The position numbers and the translations under genes were made by a program. Positions 59,615 through 64,000 of a DNA stretch of 64,000 nt are shown piece by piece. Within the stretch, counting starts at the first letter, position 1. Every line of letters starts with the position of its first letter. The stretch lies in the NCBI GenBank assembly GCA_963665075.1, contig OY762063.1, forward strand, positions 558,001-622,000, given 5' to 3'. The notes beneath the pieces were generated by a model. The model ran no database searches and was not told the DNA's origin. It saw only the letters and a list, made by a program, of their open reading frames with translations. This DNA is from JAPULR01 sp963665075 (GTDB lineage: Bacteria > Chloroflexota > Dehalococcoidia > Lucifugimonadales > GCA-2712585).

Positions 59615-60108
59615 ATGATAACGACGCTACAGACGTCGGCTACGCCGGCCAAGGGAAGAAGAAACGGAAACTGGCCCCGCAGGGGAAGACCGCAAGAACT
59701 ACGACCCCTACACGTGGCAGTTGCTGGGCTACCACACAAGGGCATCTGGCATAGACTCGCCTTGGGTCCAAAACGCTAACGACTGGACAATAGCCCTTAC
59801 CTTGGACTCGGAAGCCCACGATGCCTTTCTCTTCTTTACATTCATACTGGAAGGCATAGTTTCCTACCATCGTTGATGACGAAGAAGGCACGTTCCGACT
59901 GGTCGTTGGCTCCTCATCCTCAAGAGCTTACCTGGTCTGCGAATATGACGAAAGCTACCTGAGAGATAGGTCGATTTTGGAGAAAAACGACAAAGTTCAG
60001 TTGAAAGTCCTCTATCTTGGAGAGAGTCTCGATACCAATAATCGTTTCGATTTCGCTGTGTGCGTCCTCCAGAAGGATCTTCCTCCACCGCCAGGCGACT
60101 CAATCTAA
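59615..60108 (+). pseudogene. Decayed gene with at least two frameshifts
   Basis: No single frame is long, but three overlapping frames join into protein-like sequence: MITTLQTSATPAKGRRNGNW (from ATG 59615), then DRKNYDPYTWQLLGYHT... through ALTLDSEAHDAFLFFTF to 59873 in frame 0, then DDEEGTFRLVVGSSSSRAYL... to KDLPPPPGDSI and TAA at 60106-60108 in frame 1. The third part looks like an OB-fold or beta-barrel. Not recognised. It accounts for most of the 668-bp gap and has lower GC and balanced skew, suggesting foreign or old material. Confidence 0.55.
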
Positions 60109-60179
60109 AGGCAAGACGGGGTTTCCAGCACAAACGCCAAGCGGTGCGAGAGTCATCGCGCCGCTTGGCTAAACTACCC

Positions 60180-60716
60180 TCACGGCTTCACCACCATCAG
60201 ATACAGAATCGCCACCGACAACGCCAGCACAACCCCGCTCCAGAAATACCACCGCTTCAACATGGCCCTCGCTTCCGGGCATATCGGCCCATCCTCCGCG
60301 GTCTCCCCCGCCCGCACCAGCTTCGCCACGTAACGGTGCACGAACGCGCCCCACAAAACTATCGCTACCACAAACAGCCCAAGGGCAATCTCTATCCACC
60401 GATGCTCGTGGAAGCCGCCCCAGCCTCCCCACCGGTCCGCCGCCATCATCAACCCGCTCAACAACGCAAGAACCGCCGCGGGCGCCACGAGAAGCAACCC
60501 CGCCTTTCTCACCCCATTGGCCGCGAACGTCATAATCATCGCCTGCCCGTTCACGTGCGCCAACGCCACCCACAAGGTTGACGACGCAAGCCCGCCCATG
60601 AACAGAATCGCCGCCAGAATGTGCAGCGTCAGGTGCCACTGGAAGCCATAGAACGGCAACGACAACGCCACCGCTACGACCAGCAACAAAAGATGCGCCC
60701 TAATCGTCAGCGACAT
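60180..60716 (-). CDS. DUF2269-like integral membrane protein
   Basis: The protein has 178 residues and four predicted helices, including LTLHILAAILFMGGLASSTLWVALAH, which is like the start of DUF2269/CopD-type membrane proteins, with His in the first helices. ATG 60716 has GGGGG 5 bases upstream; a GTG two codons earlier is less well placed. It is followed upstream by a MITE-like element. Function unknown. Confidence 0.7.
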   Translation of the reverse strand: MSLTIRAHLLLLVVAVALSLPFYGFQWHLTLHILAAILFMGGLASSTLWVALAHVNGQAMIMTFAANGVRKAGLLLVAPAAVLALLSGLMMAADRWGGWGGFHEHRWIEIALGLFVVAIVLWGAFVHRYVAKLVRAGETAEDGPICPEARAMLKRWYFWSGVVLALSVAILYLMVVKP

Positions 60717-60731
60717 CTCCACCCCCTATCT

Positions 60732-60855
60732 GGAGACCTTTGCATAACCCTCCCAAGGACATCGATAAGCCTCTTCCCCCTTGATGGGGGAAGATTGAGA
60801 TGGGGGTGATTCGGGTTAGATGGATGACACATTTGGCAGTTATGCAAAGCTCTCC
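60732..60855 (+). mobile_element. MITE-like element, copy 3 (124 bp)
   Basis: The terminal inverted repeats are GGAGACCTTTGCATAACC (60732-60749) and GTTATGCAAAGCTCTCC (60839-60855). The interior matches copy 1 (CTCCCAA..., then a complete hairpin B). The right flank TTGATGGGGGAAGG is the right half of a hairpin B that lacks its left half, consistent with insertion in a loop. It lies 15 bases before the DUF2269-like start and may influence it. Confidence 0.7.
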
Positions 60856-60913
60856 TTGATGGGGGAAGGTTAGAGCCAGCCCCGTGCTTGATACGGGGAT
60901 GTGGGTGTCTCTC

Positions 60914-62881
60914 CTAACTGGGACTGTCCAGAGATACGAACCCCTCCTTCTCCAACCCCTTGAAGAGCCTCAGCACGTGCCGCGACTCCAGGTCGAAGTC
61001 GAACTCCGCGCCGATGGCCTCAGCTATCTGGTTCACCGACCGCTTGCCATCCACGAAGTTCCAGATCTCGTCCCCGATGATTCGCAGCGAATCATACCGC
61101 ATCTTCGGGTCCCGACCCTCCATCTCCTGCCACATCTCATAAAGGTCCCAGTAGTCCGTGCCCGCCAATCCGGGAGCGTCCCGCGTCACCAACCGGCGCG
61201 GCACCACGTTGGCGGCGGCCAACTCCTCCGGCGCGCCGGCGTCGCTGCTCAACCAGCTGCTCACCTCCGCCAACCGGTCGCCTATCTCCTTCTGTATCGC
61301 GGCGCTGGTGGCTTCCAGCCTGGCCTTGTCCGCGTCGTCCGCCAGCGTCATCGCCGAAGCGACGGCCCCTTGGTCGCGGCGGGCGTAATTCTCCAACCGG
61401 CTCCGCACCCGTCCTTCTTCCGGCCCGCCCTTGCCTTGCATGGCAATGCTCGAAAGCCGGGACTGGCTGCGAGCGCCTACGACCCGCATGATGTCCTCCG
61501 CCTCGTCCGAACCGGCGCATGCCAGCAGATAGGCGGCGAGGGCCGTGGTGTTGCCGCCACGCTTGAACACCTTGGCGTCCAGATTATCTGCCGTCAGGTG
61601 GTCCGTGTGGAAGTACAGGTCCGGCCAGGACATGAGGAGCGGCGAAGGAATCCCGAAGGCCGGGTAATACTTGTTGTCGCTCCACGGACAATAGGGATGC
61701 TCCAGGAAGTTCACGAACGGTATCGAATTCACGTTGTGGAACACCCAACGCGTCTCCTTTGGCGTCTGCTCCATCAAGCTGCCGTAGAAGTCGTTGACGT
61801 ATGTGGGAACTGAGTCCGGCGAGTGGTAGAAAAGCAGCGCCGACTTGCACTTTTCCTGGTCGTGCCCCACGCTGTCCAGCGCGAAGACCACGTGCGTATT
61901 CTCAATCGCCTCAGGGTGGTTATGCACGTAGTTCTTCGTGCCCTGCCCCTCCACGTTCACCAGGAAGCGGATGCTCCGGCGAGGCCGTGGAATCTTCCCG
62001 ATGTTAATCAACTTCATCATCGTGCGCCCCATCTCAGCCTGCAACGCAGGCCCGGAGGCGCAGTTCGCGCCGGGCTTCGTCCCCGCCGTGGCGTGACACA
62101 CGAACTGGATGAATTCGTCCGACTTGTCCGTGCCGTGAATCTCCGCCAGTAGATTCTGCCCTTCTCCCTCGAACGTCGTGCACTGCACGTCCGCGAAAAC
62201 CTTCACACCGCCGTTCGACGCCATCGATGCCAGCTTCTCCGCCGCATGGTAGTTCACCACAATCGACCAGGCCGTGTTGCGAATCCCGGGCATCCGCAGC
62301 AGCATCACCGGATCCGGCAGCGTCTCCCGCGTTCGGAAGGGAGCCGTCTGATACAGCAGGTAGTCGGTGACGATTCCCGCCACCCCCGCCTCCATAGCCA
62401 ACGTCGCGGCGTGTCCCCAGCCGCTCGCCCTGTCCGTGCTGCGAATCAGCACAACCTTCCCCCGAACGTCCTGCTTCTGATAATCCTCCGGCCTCTCCCC
62501 CGTGCCCACGTCAATAAGCTCCAGCGTGACGCCTCCCTTGGGAGTCGGAGGCGTCCACCACGGCAAACACGATGGCGCGGTCTCGTAGGAAACCAGCAGC
62601 TCCCCCGAGGATGAGCCGACGCGAAGCTCAGCGCTATAGGGGTCCCACGCCAAAGGCATCGACTGCGTGACGAACTTCGTCTCGCCGTCCAGCGGATACC
62701 GTTCCACCCAGACCTTGTCAAATCCGTTCTCGCGAAACAGGTCCGCCACGAAATCCGTAGCCCGGTGGTATCCCGAGGCCCCGGGCGACCGGTAGAACGC
62801 CGTCATGTGCGTCGCCGCTTCAAGCGCCCGCTCCCCCGAAAATTCCTCGTCTATCATTCGAATTAGGTCTTGCCGATTCAT
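60914..62881 (-). CDS. M28/PA-domain peptidase-like protein with altered metal site and PqqD-like tail
   Basis: The protein has 655 residues. A PA-type insert (about 120-235, KGGVTLELIDVGTGERPEDY...RGKVVLIRSTDRASGWG) sits in an M28-like aminopeptidase fold. Expected metal residues are changed: H263-A-T265 for HxD, C274 for Asp, E311-G312 for Glu-Glu. The last ~60 residues (DEIWNFVDGKRSVNQIAEAIGAEF...RLFKGLEKEGFV) resemble PqqD/HTH-like peptide-binding domains. AAGGGAG 6 bases before ATG 62881 lies in the end of the M20 gene. A role in peptide or peptidyl-product handling is inferred; activity is doubtful. Confidence 0.8.
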   Translation of the reverse strand: MNRQDLIRMIDEEFSGERALEAATHMTAFYRSPGASGYHRATDFVADLFRENGFDKVWVERYPLDGETKFVTQSMPLAWDPYSAELRVGSSSGELLVSYETAPSCLPWWTPPTPKGGVTLELIDVGTGERPEDYQKQDVRGKVVLIRSTDRASGWGHAATLAMEAGVAGIVTDYLLYQTAPFRTRETLPDPVMLLRMPGIRNTAWSIVVNYHAAEKLASMASNGGVKVFADVQCTTFEGEGQNLLAEIHGTDKSDEFIQFVCHATAGTKPGANCASGPALQAEMGRTMMKLINIGKIPRPRRSIRFLVNVEGQGTKNYVHNHPEAIENTHVVFALDSVGHDQEKCKSALLFYHSPDSVPTYVNDFYGSLMEQTPKETRWVFHNVNSIPFVNFLEHPYCPWSDNKYYPAFGIPSPLLMSWPDLYFHTDHLTADNLDAKVFKRGGNTTALAAYLLACAGSDEAEDIMRVVGARSQSRLSSIAMQGKGGPEEGRVRSRLENYARRDQGAVASAMTLADDADKARLEATSAAIQKEIGDRLAEVSSWLSSDAGAPEELAAANVVPRRLVTRDAPGLAGTDYWDLYEMWQEMEGRDPKMRYDSLRIIGDEIWNFVDGKRSVNQIAEAIGAEFDFDLESRHVLRLFKGLEKEGFVSLDSPS

Positions 62882-62883
62882 CT

Positions 62884-64000
62884 TCAACTCCCTTCTGCGT
62901 ATGACTTCAACATGTGAATGTGGGAAAGCGAGCACTCAACCAGCCCGCCCATCTTGTCCGTTGCGTCGATTACCAGATATTCGTTCGCGCCCGCGCCGCC
63001 GCCGCCCACGCCCATGCTGCGCACCATCGGAATTCCCAACTCCGTCGGGAACAGCGACCACGGCCCGCCGCCGCCGCTGAACGGCGCGATGCTCAACGGC
63101 ACCTCCATCGTCTCAAACGCCCGCACGATGGACTGAACAAGCTCCGAGTTCGGGTCCGCGCTGGAAGGATCGTATGCACCCATCGCGTTGAACTCCACGT
63201 CCGCGTAACCCGCGGCGTCCAGATGCTCACGGATGAGCCTCACCGCCGTCTGCGCCTTGTACCCGCGCGGGACGCGAATGTCGAACCGCGCCGACGCTTC
63301 GTGCGGCAGACTGAACGGCAACGTTCCCGGTCCCGTGAACCCGCCCCGAATGCCGTTGATGTTCATGCTCGGCCCGTAGTAGAAGTTCAGGATAGTCTGC
63401 TCATCGCTCAGGTCTCCCGCAGGAACCGGCGCGCCAGCCACGCCCGCGAGCGCCTGGTTCCACGGCTTCCCCGAAAGGACAGCCCGCTTCTCTTCCTCCG
63501 TCGGCGGCTGCACGTCGTCATAGAACCCCTTGACCGCGATGGTATTCCCGTCCGCTTCCGTTAGCGTCGAAAGCGCATGCACCAGTCTCCAAACCGGACT
63601 GTCCACCACCGACTTCGTCATTCCGTGCAACGGCGCGCCCTGAGGCCCCCGACCCCACCTATCCCCGCTGGCCGTCAGTTCCGCGTAGATCATCCCTTTG
63701 TATCCCAGCGTCATCCCCACCGTCCCGTTCGCGCCCTGGGAAGCCCCCGGACTCAGGCTCGCGTCCGCCTTCTCCAACCGATCGCGGTACTGTGCGAACA
63801 TGTCCCGGTAGTACGGACTGCCCAGAATCTCGTCCCCCTCCAACAGCATCATCACGTTCACCGGCAGCGTCCCCTCCACCGCAATCAGCGCCTCCAGCGT
63901 GTTCAGCCACGCCCCGTAAGGCCCCTTGTACGACATCGCCCCGCGCCCCGTCAGCACCCTTCCGGAACCCTTCGTGGTTAACGTCCCTCCGAAGGGCGGA
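62884..64000 (-). CDS. M20 family metallopeptidase/deacylase, 5' part beyond the window
   Basis: At least 372 residues are visible and the frame runs off the window edge (residues PFGGTLTTKGSGRVLTGRG precede the first start codon in the window). M20 features: GRGAMSYKG, where D-x-K-G normally holds the bridging Asp but Ser is present; LLEGDEILGSPYY for the E-E site; and a dimerisation domain including FTGPGTLPFSLPHEASARFDIRVPRGY. The end (GGGGAGANEYLVIDATDKMGG) holds the usual late region. Stop and next start are 2 bases apart, so it is co-transcribed with the M28-like gene. Confidence 0.85.
   Translation of the reverse strand, partial: PPFGGTLTTKGSGRVLTGRGAMSYKGPYGAWLNTLEALIAVEGTLPVNVMMLLEGDEILGSPYYRDMFAQYRDRLEKADASLSPGASQGANGTVGMTLGYKGMIYAELTASGDRWGRGPQGAPLHGMTKSVVDSPVWRLVHALSTLTEADGNTIAVKGFYDDVQPPTEEEKRAVLSGKPWNQALAGVAGAPVPAGDLSDEQTILNFYYGPSMNINGIRGGFTGPGTLPFSLPHEASARFDIRVPRGYKAQTAVRLIREHLDAAGYADVEFNAMGAYDPSSADPNSELVQSIVRAFETMEVPLSIAPFSGGGGPWSLFPTELGIPMVRSMGVGGGGAGANEYLVIDATDKMGGLVECSLSHIHMLKSYAEGS

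Noticed and set aside
59640..59891. 83-codon minus-strand ORF in the decayed-gene region
   Set aside because: The opposite strand gives more protein-like sequence across three frames, and this ORF lacks a ribosome site.
1..64000. tRNA, rRNA or riboswitch genes
   Set aside because: Looked for T-loop GGTTCGAATCC-like and CCA-bounded cloverleaf patterns and for known riboswitch cores by eye; none found. A tRNAscan or Rfam search would be decisive.

Overview
The window is GC-rich bacterial DNA dominated by catabolic and accessory enzymes. The mix is expanded Amidohydro_2 hydrolases, NHL beta-propellers, Ldh-type and Gfo/Idh/MocA dehydrogenases, SDRs, a luciferase-like monooxygenase, an L-2-hydroxyglutarate oxidase and many oligonucleotide repeats between genes. 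This resembles uncultured Chloroflexota of the SAR202/Dehalococcoidia type (inference from gene content and repeat style; no rRNA, tRNA or ribosomal-protein gene is present to test it). No transcription-factor gene was recognised. Many starts are TTG or GTG, and one gene appears to start at CTG.

Layout. 0-7.3 kb: end of a DUF1800 gene, two tandem NHL proteins, an SDR, a SelA-like PLP enzyme (-), a PaREP1/HEPN-like small protein, another NHL protein (-) and a nitroreductase (-). 7.8-17.1 kb: a + strand run of amidohydrolase, (RRM protein on -), Ldh dehydrogenase, M19 dipeptidase, SDR, isochorismatase-like protein, phosphotriesterase-like hydrolase, a hicB-hicA pair with a frameshifted toxin, and a second amidohydrolase. 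17.6-20.4 kb: a hydantoinase-MFS operon (-). 20.6-32.6 kb: Gfo/Idh, DUF885, class III aminotransferase plus Gfo/Idh, AhpD-like, aldo/keto reductase, ABM monooxygenase, dehydroquinase-like protein (-), NHL protein (-), third amidohydrolase. 33-37.8 kb (-): class I aminotransferase, a 6PGDH/DUF1932 dehydrogenase and three parts of a sodium-pumping decarboxylase (biotin carrier, beta, gamma). 38.3-40.9 kb: pxpABC for 5-oxoproline. 41-43 kb: a broken lipoprotein gene. 43-47.3 kb: NHL, Ldh, lhgO, luciferase-like monooxygenase. 47.5-52.9 kb (-): the intact lipoprotein paralogue and a large multidomain surface protein with a metzincin-like end. 53-57.9 kb: AtzG/GatC-like protein, amidase, comEA, comEC. 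58-64 kb: small membrane protein, MFS, a decayed gene, a DUF2269-like membrane protein, and M28-like and M20-like peptidases.

The most distinctive feature is the intergenic repeat system. At least six short hairpin or palindrome families (called A-E and G below) fill nearly every gap. The asymmetric families all lie in one orientation on the + strand whatever the direction of the flanking genes, their stems vary in compensating pairs, and family A forms ladders of left half-arms that end in one complete hairpin. A 124-146 bp MITE-like element with an 18-bp terminal inverted repeat occurs three times, apparently inserted into hairpin loops. The + strand is C-rich almost throughout; the one clear exception, about 42.25-43.02 kb, also carries a reversed repeat and is read here as a local inverted copy of the 47.5-52.9 kb locus.

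Functionally the region looks like an assemblage of hydrolases and oxidoreductases for scavenging amides, lactones, hydantoins, hydroxy acids and 5-oxoproline, with two MFS transporters, not one coherent pathway. Several enzymes lack a family catalytic residue (isochorismatase-like Cys to Gly, DUF885 HExxxGH to HHxxxGH, dehydroquinase-like Tyr to Phe, M28-like metal ligands, metzincin-like third ligand), so family names should not be read as activities.
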